A stretch of 64,000 bases of DNA from Actinomycetota bacterium. GTDB lineage: Bacteria; Actinomycetota; Acidimicrobiia; Acidimicrobiales; Acidimicrobilacustridaceae. The translations under genes and the position numbers were made by a program. Shown piece by piece: positions 15,906 through 25,204 of this stretch. Position 1 is the stretch's first letter. Each line of letters starts with the position of its first letter. The notes beneath the pieces were generated by a model. That model had not been told where the DNA came from, made no database searches, and saw only the letters and a program-made list of their open reading frames with translations. The stretch is taken from the NCBI GenBank assembly GCA_005787345.1, contig SYBH01000008.1, positions 1 through 64,000 of the forward strand. Reading direction: 5' to 3'.

Positions 15906-17705
15906 ATGACCGTGTACGAAGATGCTGACCTCAACGCCGCCGACGTCGCTTGGGACCTTGATCCACTTGTAGGTGGGGCGGGTCAAGAAGGCGTCGTCCA
16001 ACTCCTCGAGCAGGCCGAAGTGCTCACTGGCGAGCTCGAACTGTGGCGTGGACGCATAGGTGAACTTGAGGCAACTGAGTTAGCGCAAGCGATGTCGACG
16101 CTTGGCGAGATTCAGGATCGGCTTGGGCGTGCCGGCTCTTGGGTGTCGTTGCGCTTCTCGGTGGACACCTCCGACCCAGCGCGTGGTGCGGCGATGCAGA
16201 AGTTCCAAGAACAAGCGACGGAATTGTCGACGCGTTTGATCTTTCTCGAGCTGGAGTGGGCCGAGGTACCCGAAGCAAAAGCATCGGTACTGCTTGAATC
16301 CGAAGAGCTTCATTTTTGTCGCTACTACTTAGAGTCGGCGCGTCGCTATCGCCCGCATTTGCTCACAGAACCTGAAGAGAAGATTCTCGCTGAGAAGGAT
16401 GTAACGAGTTCCTCGGCCTGGAGCCGTCTGTTCGATGAGTTGACCTCGGCCATCGTTGTCGAACTTCCCGATGGTCCCACAAGTCTTGAGCAAGGGCTTT
16501 CACGACTTGGCTCCCCGGATCGCCAAGAGCGGCGTATCGCCGCCGAGGCTGTCACTGCCGCGCTCGAACCCGGCTTGCGGACTCGTGCCTATATCTTCAA
16601 CACGTTGATGGCGGATAAGACCACTGATGACCGGCTCCGTGCTTATTCGTCGTGGGTGGCGAGCCGCAATCTCGCGAATCAAGCGAGCGATTCATCGGTG
16701 CAAGCACTCGTCGATGCCGTGGTCGATCGCTACGACATCCCGCAGCGCTGGTACCGCTTGAAGGCGCAACTCCTCGGTGTCGAGAAACTTGCTGATTACG
16801 ACCGCAATGCTTCAATCGCAACGGTGGAGGAGGAGTTCTCGTGGTCCCAGGCCACCGAGATTGTTCTCGACTCTTACGGGTCGTTCTCTTCGGAATTGGC
16901 CGGTGTCGTGAACACATTCATCGACGAGAACTGGATCGACGCACCGGTACGACCGGGCAAGCGTCCAGGTGCGTTCTGCGCCTACACCGTTCCCAGTGCT
17001 CATCCCTTCTTGCTCCTTAATTGGACCAGTCGCCGCCGAGACGTGCTGACCCTTGCTCATGAACTCGGCCATGGGCTTCACGCGTATCTAGCTCGCGAGC
17101 AAGGTGTCTTCCATCAGTCGACCCCGCTGACGTTGGCGGAAACTGCATCGGTCTTCGGTGAGACGGTGACCTTTGGTCGCTTGCTCTCAGACACCACCGA
17201 CCCGAATGCCCGCCTTGCTCTTTTGGCGGAAAGTCTTGAAGGGCAGATTGCAACAGTGTTCCGCCAAATCGCAATGAACCGATTTGAAAATGCTGTACAC
17301 ACCCATCGCCGCGAGATTGGTGAGCTTTCCACCGAGGATTTCGCAGACGCGTGGGAGGGTACGCAGCGCGCCATGCTTGGCGATGCCGTTGAGATCACGC
17401 CGGGTTACCGCTCATGGTGGAGCTACATTCCCCACTTCATAGGTTCGCCTGGATATGTCTACGCGTATGCCTATGGGCAGTTGCTCGCGTTAGCGGTTTA
17501 TGCACGCTACGAAGTTGAAGGCGACGCGTTTGTGCCTGCATACCTCGATCTGCTGCGGGCTGGTGGCTCCAAGTCGCCAGAAGATCTGGGGCGAATTGTT
17601 GGCGTCGACCTCGCAGATCCGCGTTTCTGGGATGGCGGGCTCGCGATTATCGACGCGCAACTCTCCGCAGCTGATCAAGCTGCCCGCGACGCTGGTCGTC
17701 TGTAA
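15906..17705 (+). CDS. M3 family oligoendopeptidase (PepF type)
   Basis: Zinc metallopeptidase that degrades short peptides in the cytoplasm. At 599 residues it has typical PepF length. The zinc motif HELGH is at residues 385-389, preceded by LTLA and followed by GLHAYLA; the third ligand Glu lies downstream in the PLTLAETASVFGE segment. An N-terminal helical lid (about 1-200) and the FPDL-like C-terminal YIPHFIGSPGYVYAYAYGQ segment fit the family. Convergent with the first BVMO gene, four bases apart. No signal peptide. Confidence 0.92.
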   Translation: MTVYEDADLNAADVAWDLDPLVGGAGQEGVVQLLEQAEVLTGELELWRGRIGELEATELAQAMSTLGEIQDRLGRAGSWVSLRFSVDTSDPARGAAMQKFQEQATELSTRLIFLELEWAEVPEAKASVLLESEELHFCRYYLESARRYRPHLLTEPEEKILAEKDVTSSSAWSRLFDELTSAIVVELPDGPTSLEQGLSRLGSPDRQERRIAAEAVTAALEPGLRTRAYIFNTLMADKTTDDRLRAYSSWVASRNLANQASDSSVQALVDAVVDRYDIPQRWYRLKAQLLGVEKLADYDRNASIATVEEEFSWSQATEIVLDSYGSFSSELAGVVNTFIDENWIDAPVRPGKRPGAFCAYTVPSAHPFLLLNWTSRRRDVLTLAHELGHGLHAYLAREQGVFHQSTPLTLAETASVFGETVTFGRLLSDTTDPNARLALLAESLEGQIATVFRQIAMNRFENAVHTHRREIGELSTEDFADAWEGTQRAMLGDAVEITPGYRSWWSYIPHFIGSPGYVYAYAYGQLLALAVYARYEVEGDAFVPAYLDLLRAGGSKSPEDLGRIVGVDLADPRFWDGGLAIIDAQLSAADQAARDAGRL

Positions 17706-17709
17706 CTCG

Positions 17710-19161
17710 CTACTTGTACCCGAGTTCGAACGGACTCAAGTCGGGGTTGGCCACGGAGTCCCGATAATGAAACATCGAAAACGGGTACTGCGTAACGATC
17801 TTGCCTGAAGGGCTTTCGTAATAGTGGCCACATCCCGCATGCCATACCTCGACATTGGCGATTCCCTGTTGGAGTTCAGCGTTGTACGCGTCCATTGCGT
17901 CGCGGCGCACGTCGATCCAGTCGGCGCCTGCTTCGTTCATCTGGTCGAGCAGTTCGAGTACGTATCCGACTTCGTACTCGGCCATTTCGATGAGTGACCC
18001 AGCGTTGTTGTTGGGTCCGTACAGCATGAAAAGGTTGGGAAATCCTGGGGTGGTGACACCAAGATATGCCTCTGGTCCGTCGACCCATTCATCATCGAGG
18101 CTTCGGCCGCCGATTCCTGTAAATGGAATTCGCGCTGCGAACTTGTCCACGACATAGCCGGTTGCGCAAACGATGACATCGAACTCTCGTTCCACGCCGT
18201 CGGCGGTGACGATTCCGTTAGGGGTGATGTGGTCAATTTCGTCGGTGATGAGCTCGACGTTGGGTCGATTGAATGCGGGGTAGTAGTCATTCGAAAACAG
18301 GGGGCGGAAACAACCCCAAGGAACGTGGGGTGTGAGTCCTTCACGAGTCTTTGGGTCGTCGACAATCGAGATTGCAACAGCTCCCGCCCATTCCGCACCG
18401 CCGAGAATCTCTTTGTTGCTGAACGGAGCGTTGGGGCCGATGTAGTTCATGATCGCGTCGCGGTAGCCCTGAAGTGCCTCCGGGTTGCGGTTGAACTCTT
18501 CGATCTGCTCAGCGGGGATAGGAAAATCCTCTTTTGGAAGAACCCATTGGGGTGAGCGTTGGTAGGACGTCAACTGCGACGCGAGTTTTGCGATCTCCGG
18601 GATACTTTGCACTGCGCTTGCAGCGCCACCAATTACGGCGACGCGCTTAGTGGAGATGTCGAGTTCATGCGGCCACTCGCCTGTGTGAACGAGATCCCCA
18701 GAAAACGAGTCGCGTCCGGGAATGTCGGGCCACTTCACGTCTCCGAACATTCCTTGGGCACTAATGACGACGTCGGCGACGAGTGTTTCACCAGTCGTGG
18801 TGGTGACCGTCCATTCGCCAGTTTCGTCGACCCAGCGAGCTTCGGTGACACCAGTGTTGAGGTGAATCATCGGCCAAAGGTCGAACTTGTCGACGGTTGC
18901 TCGCATGTACTCAAGAATCTCAGGTTGGGGAGCGTAGGAACGCTTCCAGTTCGGATTGAGATTGAACGAAAACGAATACGCGTGAATCATGATGTCGCAG
19001 CCAAGCCCCGGATAGCGACTGCGCTGCCACGTGCCACCAACGTCACCATCACGTTCGAGGATCTTGACGTTGGTGTAGCCAGCTTCACGGAATTGGTATG
19101 CGGAAATGATGCCGCCCGGGCCCGCACCAATGACCAGAACGCGACTGTCTTTCCCGATCAT
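17710..19161 (-). CDS. Baeyer-Villiger-type flavin monooxygenase (1 of 4)
   Basis: FAD- and NADPH-dependent monooxygenase, expected to insert oxygen next to a ketone. 483 residues, without an N-terminal extension. FAD loop GAGPGG at 12-17, GGTWQRSRYPG near 42-52, and the BVMO fingerprint FSGDLVHTGEWP at 153-164 (FxGxxxHxxxWP intact). The second Rossmann loop reads GGAASA, less canonical than GxGxxG but found in this subfamily. The late ATGY segment is present. A good AGGAGC ribosome site precedes the ATG. Substrate unknown; neighbouring amidohydrolase and BVMO genes suggest ring or side-chain ketone catabolism. Confidence 0.88.
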   Translation of the reverse strand: MIGKDSRVLVIGAGPGGIISAYQFREAGYTNVKILERDGDVGGTWQRSRYPGLGCDIMIHAYSFSFNLNPNWKRSYAPQPEILEYMRATVDKFDLWPMIHLNTGVTEARWVDETGEWTVTTTTGETLVADVVISAQGMFGDVKWPDIPGRDSFSGDLVHTGEWPHELDISTKRVAVIGGAASAVQSIPEIAKLASQLTSYQRSPQWVLPKEDFPIPAEQIEEFNRNPEALQGYRDAIMNYIGPNAPFSNKEILGGAEWAGAVAISIVDDPKTREGLTPHVPWGCFRPLFSNDYYPAFNRPNVELITDEIDHITPNGIVTADGVEREFDVIVCATGYVVDKFAARIPFTGIGGRSLDDEWVDGPEAYLGVTTPGFPNLFMLYGPNNNAGSLIEMAEYEVGYVLELLDQMNEAGADWIDVRRDAMDAYNAELQQGIANVEVWHAGCGHYYESPSGKIVTQYPFSMFHYRDSVANPDLSPFELGYK

Positions 19162-19328
19162 TGCTGGCTCCTACGTTGAGGCGTTGTGAACTCGACCATC
19201 ATCCTGCCTTCTCTGGCATTTCGAGGCGACCGATTCCCAATCAGACCCGCCGGTTGGCGAGAGAGGGGGTGAGTTCGGCTAGATTGACGACTCGCAAACC
19301 GGTCGCTTCGGCGCATTCGGTAAGCCAC

Positions 19329-19415
19329 GTCGGAGTGGCGGAATTGGCATACGCGCTAGACTAAGGATCTAGTGCCCGCAAGGGCGTGGGGGTTCAAGTC
19401 CCCCCTCCGACACCA
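19329..19415 (+). tRNA. tRNA-Leu, anticodon AAG
   Basis: An 87-base cloverleaf with encoded CCA. The acceptor GTCGGAG pairs with CTCCGAC; the D stem is GCG/CGC; the anticodon stem is CTAGA/TCTAG; there is a long class II variable arm (GCCC-GCAA-GGGC), a T stem GGGGG/CCCCC with loop TTCAAGT, and discriminator A. The loop CTAAGGA (19361-19367) puts AAG at 19363-19365, reading CUU (and CUC/CUA if A34 becomes inosine). Leu identity fits the long variable arm and discriminator A. An A at position 34 is unusual for a bacterial tRNA-Leu. Confidence 0.96.
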
Positions 19416-19417
19416 CG

Positions 19418-19441
19418 AACGCCGCCCGATGGGGCGGCGTT
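19418..19441. terminator. Hairpin terminator after tRNA-Leu
   Basis: Perfect 10-base stem AACGCCGCCC / GGGCGGCGTT with loop GATG, starting two bases after the tRNA CCA and 20 bases before the stop of the converging amidohydrolase gene. No long T tract; could serve both strands. Confidence 0.75.
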
Positions 19442-19460
19442 GTCGCGTCGTGGACATTGC

Positions 19461-21206
19461 TTAGCGAGTGCCGCGAACGAGATGCCCGGGACGTGCGCCG
19501 GTATCGGTGTCATTGCGACGAGTAATCACACCGTTCACGATGGTGGCGTCGTAGCCAACAGCATCCTGCAGGAGGCGGATGGCGCCTCCAGGAAGGTCGT
19601 TCACTGCTCGCGGCATCGTGAGCGCGAGGCGTTCAAGATCGATCACGTTGAGATCGGCTCGCTTGCCAACTTCAAGAGTGCCTCGGTCGGCGAAGCCGTA
19701 GAACTCGGCGGTGTCGTGTGTCTGCATCTTGATCGCTGCTTCGAGCTGCAAGCGCGGTCCACGTTCTCGACCCTTCACCCAGTGTGAGAGTTGATAGGTC
19801 GGCATCGACGCATCGCAGATCGTTGCCAAGTGTGCGCCGCCATCGCCGAGGCCGATAAGGGCGGCCGGATGGTTGAGCATCTCGAGGATGTCGTCCTGAT
19901 TCGTGTTCGCGTAGTTGAACATCGGAACGAGGAACATCGTTCCGCCGTCACGCTCCAGCATCAGGTCGTAGAACAGTTCGAGAGGGGCGGTACCGGCAGC
20001 GGCGGCTCGGGCTGCGAGCGAATCGGACTCAAGCGGTTCGTAGTCGAGGTCATCGCCAAGTGGATAGACCATGTCTGGTTTGTAGGTAGCGATGAGGCCC
20101 ATGCCCTCGTAGGAGTCGCCCGAAAACTCGGTGTCTTCCTCGGAAAGAATGGCTGCGCGGATTTCGGGATCGGCAAGGCGCACGCGCAACTCTTCAAATG
20201 AGGAGGTTTCGTCATGCACGCGACGGAACGTCTTGCGCTTCATGAACGGGTGTCGAACGGGAAGACCGAGCAGCATGCCGAATGGGCGGTTCGCAACCTG
20301 CGGGCGAAGATGCGCTCCCATAGCTTCGGCTTCAACACATGAGTTCATGAGCTGACGCCACAGATCGGGCGCACCGTCGGTCTGAAGGATGAGGAACGAA
20401 ACGGGAAGACCCGTCTCGGCGGAAAGGCGTTGCATCCATTCAACCTCGGCAACGGAGGATTCAGGTTCGAAGCCGTCAATGCCAGCCTGCGCAAGCTGGA
20501 AGACCACGCGTCGTCCCGTATCGGCCATTGCACCGGCGATTCCAAACAGTTCGTCCTCGGCGGCAAAGGTTCCCGGAACGGGATCGCCCGCTGCAGTGCG
20601 GTGGGCAAGGACTCGTGAGGTCGAGAATCCGACGGCACCAGCATCGACTGCTTCGCCAACAATTGCCGACATGGCGGCGATGTCGTCGGGAGTTGCGGGT
20701 TCATTGGCGATGGCACGCTCACCCATCACATAGGAGCGAACAGGGATGTGACCGATCTGAGCAGCAACGTCCATTGCATAACTGTTTGCTTCGACAGCGT
20801 TAAGAAACTCGGGAAACGATTCCCATGTCCAGGGAAGGCCTACTCGCAGGACATCGCCCGGGATGTCTTCGACAGATTCCATCGTGGTGATGAGCATTTC
20901 GTGATCGTTTGGGCGAGCCGGCGCAAAACCGACGCCGCAAAGGCCAAGCACCACAGTGGTGACGCCGTGTCCGTTGCTAGGGGTGAGTGCGTTGTCGAAG
21001 AAGACCTGTCCGTCGTAATGGGAGTGAATGTCGACAAATCCGGGGGTCACGATGCGATCGGTGGCATCGATTTCCTCTGCACCGGTCTCGGCGACGGTTC
21101 CCCCCACCTGGGTGAGAACACCATCGGTGATCGAGATGTCGCCGACAACACCGGGAGCGCCGGTTCCGTCGACGATGAGTCCGTTTCGAATCACGAGATC
21201 TGCCAT
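19461..21206 (-). CDS. D-aminoacylase-like amidohydrolase (1 of 2)
   Basis: A 581-residue amidohydrolase-superfamily protein of the N-acyl-D-amino-acid deacylase branch. It opens with the composite-domain strand LVIRNGLIVDGTG, then the metal motif VDIHSHYDGQ (about residue 60), LGLCGVGFAP (Cys ligand position) and LGDGGAHL (catalytic Asp position). The His motifs usual on strands five and six are not visible; those places read FQLAQ and FLILQ. The reaction may therefore not be D-amino-acid deacylation. The ATG at 21206 follows GGGGGAACC; an upstream in-frame extension has no homology. It is a paralogue of the gene at 28558 and diverges from a BVMO gene. Confidence 0.82.
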   Translation of the reverse strand: MADLVIRNGLIVDGTGAPGVVGDISITDGVLTQVGGTVAETGAEEIDATDRIVTPGFVDIHSHYDGQVFFDNALTPSNGHGVTTVVLGLCGVGFAPARPNDHEMLITTMESVEDIPGDVLRVGLPWTWESFPEFLNAVEANSYAMDVAAQIGHIPVRSYVMGERAIANEPATPDDIAAMSAIVGEAVDAGAVGFSTSRVLAHRTAAGDPVPGTFAAEDELFGIAGAMADTGRRVVFQLAQAGIDGFEPESSVAEVEWMQRLSAETGLPVSFLILQTDGAPDLWRQLMNSCVEAEAMGAHLRPQVANRPFGMLLGLPVRHPFMKRKTFRRVHDETSSFEELRVRLADPEIRAAILSEEDTEFSGDSYEGMGLIATYKPDMVYPLGDDLDYEPLESDSLAARAAAAGTAPLELFYDLMLERDGGTMFLVPMFNYANTNQDDILEMLNHPAALIGLGDGGAHLATICDASMPTYQLSHWVKGRERGPRLQLEAAIKMQTHDTAEFYGFADRGTLEVGKRADLNVIDLERLALTMPRAVNDLPGGAIRLLQDAVGYDATIVNGVITRRNDTDTGARPGHLVRGTR

Positions 21207-21340
21207 GGTTCCCCCATAAGGTTCGGAGCCGCGATTGGGGCGACTGCGCTGGCCCAACAGTAATGGGCAGCGACCCCGGGCGTTTCCACGCAGGGTCGAA
21301 CCGGATCTATCGTCGGGCAACGGCCTGAATGGGGGAACTC

Positions 21341-23284
21341 GTGAACGGAATCTACGAAGGCAATCCGCACGTCGGTCTGCCGATCACCGATGATGATGCG
21401 GAAATCGAGGCGATGCTGGCCGACGTCAGCATCCCGACCCTCGTCTTGTCGATGGTTCATATGACCGGCGATGCGTCGTGGATCCGAGGACCGATCCGCC
21501 CACTCGGGTTATTCCTTAATGAGATTCAGGGGTACATGCCTGAGGATCAGAAGGCTGAGATTCGCGCCCGTGCCCTCGAAGTAGTTATCGGCTTCCGTGA
21601 TGCTGGCTGTGTTCTGCCGCCACCGCCCGATGAAGCGCTATTGCGCGAGATGATGGCGTGGTTGGTCTGCGAGGAAGTTCCTGCTGAGTACGTACCGATG
21701 ATGTTGGAAGACATGGAACTCGACGGCACTGATCAGCGAAGCGTTGTGAGCCATTCATCGGCCGAGGCTCGCGCCGCACTGCCAGTGGTGGTGGTCGGAG
21801 CAGGGGAGTCCGGTGTTCTTGCGGGCATCCGACTCAAACAAGCCGGTATTCCGTTCACCATCATCGAGAAGAACGCTGGCGTGGGTGGCACGTGGTACGA
21901 GAACTCCTATCCCGGTTGTCGTGTCGATGTCGGCAACCACTTCTATTGCTACTCATTCGAACCTTCCGATCATTGGACGGAATACTTCGCCAAGCAGCCG
22001 GAAATTCGTGCGTACTTCGAAGAAGTCACGAACCGACACGATCTTTGGTCCTCAATGCGGTTCTCCACCGAAGTTGTGCGTGCGGTGTGGGACGAGGTTG
22101 CAGGCCTGTGGCACGTCAGCGTTCGATCATCGGATGGCACCGAGGAAGTTCTTGATGCACGAGCTGTCGTTACCGCAGTCGGACAGCTGAATCGTCCCAA
22201 GATCCCCGACATTCCTGGCATCGAGTCGTTCTCGGGTCCATCGTTCCATTCAGCTCGTTGGGATCACTCGGTCGACCTCGCTGGGAAACGTGTTCTCATG
22301 ATTGGAGCGGGTGCGAGTGGCTTTCAGATCGCACCAACAATCGCTCCCGATGTTGCATCGCTTGTTGTGTTCCAACGCACCGCGCAGTGGATGTTCCCGA
22401 ATCCGAACTATCACGAGAAAGTTCCGACAGGGATGACGTGGGCGATTCAGCATCTTCCGTTCTACGGACGCTGGTATCGCTTTCTCTTGTTCTGGCCAGG
22501 CTGCGACGGGGCACTTGCGAACGCAGTCATCGATCCAGATTGGCCCCACCAAGATCGTTCGATCAACGCGGCGAACGATATGGCTCGTCAAATGTTTACT
22601 GACTGGATTGCCGGGCAGGTGGGAGACGATCCTGAGTTGCTCGCAAAGGTCATCCCGGATTATCCGGCAACGGGAAAGCGAACGCTTCAGGACAACGGTT
22701 CATGGTTGCGAGCGTTGAAGCGTGACAACGTTGAACTCGTGCGCACGGAAATCGACTACATCGATGCCAATGGGCTCGTCACAGTCGATGGTCAGCGATA
22801 TGACGCCGACGTCATCGTTTTTGCAACTGGATTCCAAATGAGCAAAGTGCTCTTCCCGATGGAATTCGTCGGTCGCGACGGTGTATCGCTCAATGGCTTC
22901 TGGAGCGATCGTCCGTCGGCCTACCTCGGCATCACTGTTCCTGGATTTCCGAACCTGTTCATGATGTACGGGCCAAGCACGCACCTCAATCACGGTGGCA
23001 GTTTGATCTTTCATTCGGAATGTCAGATGAGATACATCAGTAAGTGCCTAGACGAACTCGCGAGCAGTGGGGCAACGTCGATGGAGCCCAAGCCAGAGCT
23101 TTACGAGGCCTACCACGATAAGCACCAAAAACTCATAAAGCAGATGGTGTGGTCGCACCCAAGCATCACGCATACGCATTTCCGAAATGAAGCTGGCGAA
23201 ATTCACACAGTGAGTCCATTCCGACTTGTTGATTACTGGGAGTGGACCCGAGACATCAACGTCGACGACTACGTACTTTCCTAA
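21341..23284 (+). CDS. HAPMO-like Baeyer-Villiger monooxygenase (2 of 4)
   Basis: A large BVMO with a roughly 145-residue N-terminal extension, as in 4-hydroxyacetophenone monooxygenase. FAD loop GAGESG at about 153-158, GGTWYENSYPG, and fingerprint FSGPSFHSARWD at about 297-308, where the final Pro of FxGxxxHxxxWP is Asp. The second Rossmann loop is GAGASG, and the C-terminal region has FATGFQ and PGFPNLFMMYGP. The GTG at 21341 is preferred because GGGGGAAC lies directly before it; an in-frame ATG at 21329 is the alternative. It diverges from the amidohydrolase gene and converges on BVMO 3 across a strong hairpin. Confidence 0.88.
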   Translation: MNGIYEGNPHVGLPITDDDAEIEAMLADVSIPTLVLSMVHMTGDASWIRGPIRPLGLFLNEIQGYMPEDQKAEIRARALEVVIGFRDAGCVLPPPPDEALLREMMAWLVCEEVPAEYVPMMLEDMELDGTDQRSVVSHSSAEARAALPVVVVGAGESGVLAGIRLKQAGIPFTIIEKNAGVGGTWYENSYPGCRVDVGNHFYCYSFEPSDHWTEYFAKQPEIRAYFEEVTNRHDLWSSMRFSTEVVRAVWDEVAGLWHVSVRSSDGTEEVLDARAVVTAVGQLNRPKIPDIPGIESFSGPSFHSARWDHSVDLAGKRVLMIGAGASGFQIAPTIAPDVASLVVFQRTAQWMFPNPNYHEKVPTGMTWAIQHLPFYGRWYRFLLFWPGCDGALANAVIDPDWPHQDRSINAANDMARQMFTDWIAGQVGDDPELLAKVIPDYPATGKRTLQDNGSWLRALKRDNVELVRTEIDYIDANGLVTVDGQRYDADVIVFATGFQMSKVLFPMEFVGRDGVSLNGFWSDRPSAYLGITVPGFPNLFMMYGPSTHLNHGGSLIFHSECQMRYISKCLDELASSGATSMEPKPELYEAYHDKHQKLIKQMVWSHPSITHTHFRNEAGEIHTVSPFRLVDYWEWTRDINVDDYVLS

Positions 23285-23286
23285 TG

Positions 23287-23326
23287 CGTTGGTGGCTCGA
23301 AGCTTCGGGGCTTTGAGCCACCAACG
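23287..23326. terminator. Bidirectional hairpin between converging BVMO genes
   Basis: A 12-base perfect stem CGTTGGTGGCTC / GAGCCACCAACG, extended through a G-U pair and AAGC/GCTT to about 17 pairs, with apical loop TTCGGG. It fills the whole 42-base gap between two converging genes. No T tract. Confidence 0.85.
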
Positions 23327-25204
23327 TCATTCGAAGATGATCGCTTCGGGGTCGGGGTACGAAGTCATTCGGTAGTAGTCGTGCGTTTCCCACGGGGCGT
23401 TGACCTGCATACGTCCGTTCTGCACGTAGTAGTTCTTCTTCGCTGATGCTTCTTCGGTCACCATAATGAGCTTTTGAGATTCGATAACAAGTTTGTCGTT
23501 GTAGTCGCGGAAGGCTTCATCGGTGACTTCAACGGTTTGCTTGCCCTCCTCGATGATCCTGATGAGACATCGTGCAACAAAGCCGGCCCACATTTGGTAC
23601 CAAGCAGGAAGGGCAACGCCCCCAGAGACTGGCTGAGAGTTCGGCCCATAGAGAGTGAAGAGGTTTGGGAATCCCGGAACCATCATGCCGACATAGGCCA
23701 TGGGTGATTCCTCCTCCCACTTTTCGTGAAGGTTCACGCCATTGCGACCGAAATACTCGGCGGGCCAGAGGTACTTGACGATGTCGAAACCGGTAGCGGA
23801 CACAACAACGTCGAGATCGTGGTGCACGCCGTCTGCTGTCTCAATGCCGGTGTCGGTGAAACGCACGATGTCTTCGGTGACGAGATCGACGTTGTCGCGA
23901 GTGAGCGCGCGATACCAACCGTTATCAACGATTGGTCGACGGACCATTGGTGCATAGTCCGGAATCAACTTGTCGATGAGGTCCTGACGACCGTCGGTTT
24001 CGGTTTTGATGTAGTTAAGAAGCATGTTTCGAACGAAGTCGCTCTTTGCGGTGATCTGTCCACCAGTTTTTTCGTACTCTTCGTCGCGAATCAAGAAGTC
24101 CTTGTCGAAATCGAACAGGTGCATGATTGAGGTGATTCGGCACCAGTTCCAGTAACCGGGCACTGCACTGGTGAGCCAAGTGATCTCGGGTTCAACGTGC
24201 TTGCCGTACTTATCGCGCGGGCTGATCCACTGTGGCGTGCGCTGGAACATTGTGACGTGTCCTGACATCTCAGCGACTCGACCAAGTAACTGCACGCCGG
24301 TGGAACCATTCCCGATGACGGCCACGCGTTTATCGCTGAGATCAATGCCTTCGGGCCACTGAGTCGGGTGAATAACCGTTCCGCCGAAATCTTCAATACC
24401 AGGGAAGTTGGGGAGGTTGGGATTTGCGAAAAGACCCGCTGCACTGACGATTGCGTTGACATCTCGAGAAACGGTTGAACCGTCGCCCAATTGGAAGGTG
24501 ACATGCCACAACTTCGTTGCGTCGTTGAATCGAGCTTCAATCAGATCGTGGCCGAACCTCACGTTCTCCATTACGCCGAACTTCTCGGCGATGTGGTGGA
24601 GGTAGCCCTTCACCTCAGGCCCGCGAGCGAAGTATTCAGTCCACGGATATTCCTTTTCGAAACTGAATTCGTAGGACGCGCTCAATGTGTCGACACGAAT
24701 ATCGGGGTAGCGGTTGATGCTCCAAGTGCCGCCCAGTTCATCGCGACGCTCGTACAGCGTGAAGTTAATTCCGAGCTGCGCGAGCTGTACGCCGGTGGCG
24801 ATGCCGTTGAATCCTCCGCCGATGATGGCGACGTGGAAGCCCTCGGGTGCTGAGGTGTCGGGACTCGACCATTCAGCGAATCCAGGGAAATCCTCGAACG
24901 ACAGAACCATCTTGCGCAGTTCGAAGTCACCTGGTGAGGTTGGCTTTCCGAGGACCATGTCGAGCATGGAGTTGATCTCGCCATCAGACGGGGTGCGGAG
25001 TTTCCACGACGCGAGGTCGCTATCGATGAGTTCGACGCAGCGCGCTTGGAGATGGGTCTTGTCGTCCTCACTGAGGGTCGCAACCGGGCCCAAACGCCCG
25101 ATTTCCTCATCGCCCGTGGCCTGAAAGATTGAGATCCGCAGTGCCGCGAGATCGGAGTACTCGACCGCCCGACGGATGTAGTCGGTGTCAATCGTGTCGC
25201 CCAT
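23327..25204 (-). CDS. HAPMO-like Baeyer-Villiger monooxygenase (3 of 4)
   Basis: A 625-residue BVMO with an N-terminal helical extension (about 1-120). FAD loop GGGFNG at 129-134, GGTWSINRYPD, full fingerprint FGGTVIHPTQWP at 273-284, and NADP loop GNGSTG near 298-303. C-terminal segments SATGFD and VPGFPNLFTLYGPN match the family. The ATG lies close behind a purine-rich GGGGGAATTTCC-like leader. It shares a 197-base divergent control region, containing repeated TCGCAAT elements, with the NTF2-like genes at 25402-26822, suggesting joint regulation. Ketone substrate unknown. Confidence 0.9.
   Translation of the reverse strand: MGDTIDTDYIRRAVEYSDLAALRISIFQATGDEEIGRLGPVATLSEDDKTHLQARCVELIDSDLASWKLRTPSDGEINSMLDMVLGKPTSPGDFELRKMVLSFEDFPGFAEWSSPDTSAPEGFHVAIIGGGFNGIATGVQLAQLGINFTLYERRDELGGTWSINRYPDIRVDTLSASYEFSFEKEYPWTEYFARGPEVKGYLHHIAEKFGVMENVRFGHDLIEARFNDATKLWHVTFQLGDGSTVSRDVNAIVSAAGLFANPNLPNFPGIEDFGGTVIHPTQWPEGIDLSDKRVAVIGNGSTGVQLLGRVAEMSGHVTMFQRTPQWISPRDKYGKHVEPEITWLTSAVPGYWNWCRITSIMHLFDFDKDFLIRDEEYEKTGGQITAKSDFVRNMLLNYIKTETDGRQDLIDKLIPDYAPMVRRPIVDNGWYRALTRDNVDLVTEDIVRFTDTGIETADGVHHDLDVVVSATGFDIVKYLWPAEYFGRNGVNLHEKWEEESPMAYVGMMVPGFPNLFTLYGPNSQPVSGGVALPAWYQMWAGFVARCLIRIIEEGKQTVEVTDEAFRDYNDKLVIESQKLIMVTEEASAKKNYYVQNGRMQVNAPWETHDYYRMTSYPDPEAIIFE

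Noticed and set aside
19386..19787. Plus-strand frame starting in the tRNA
   Set aside because: Begins inside tRNA-Leu and is antisense to the amidohydrolase gene.
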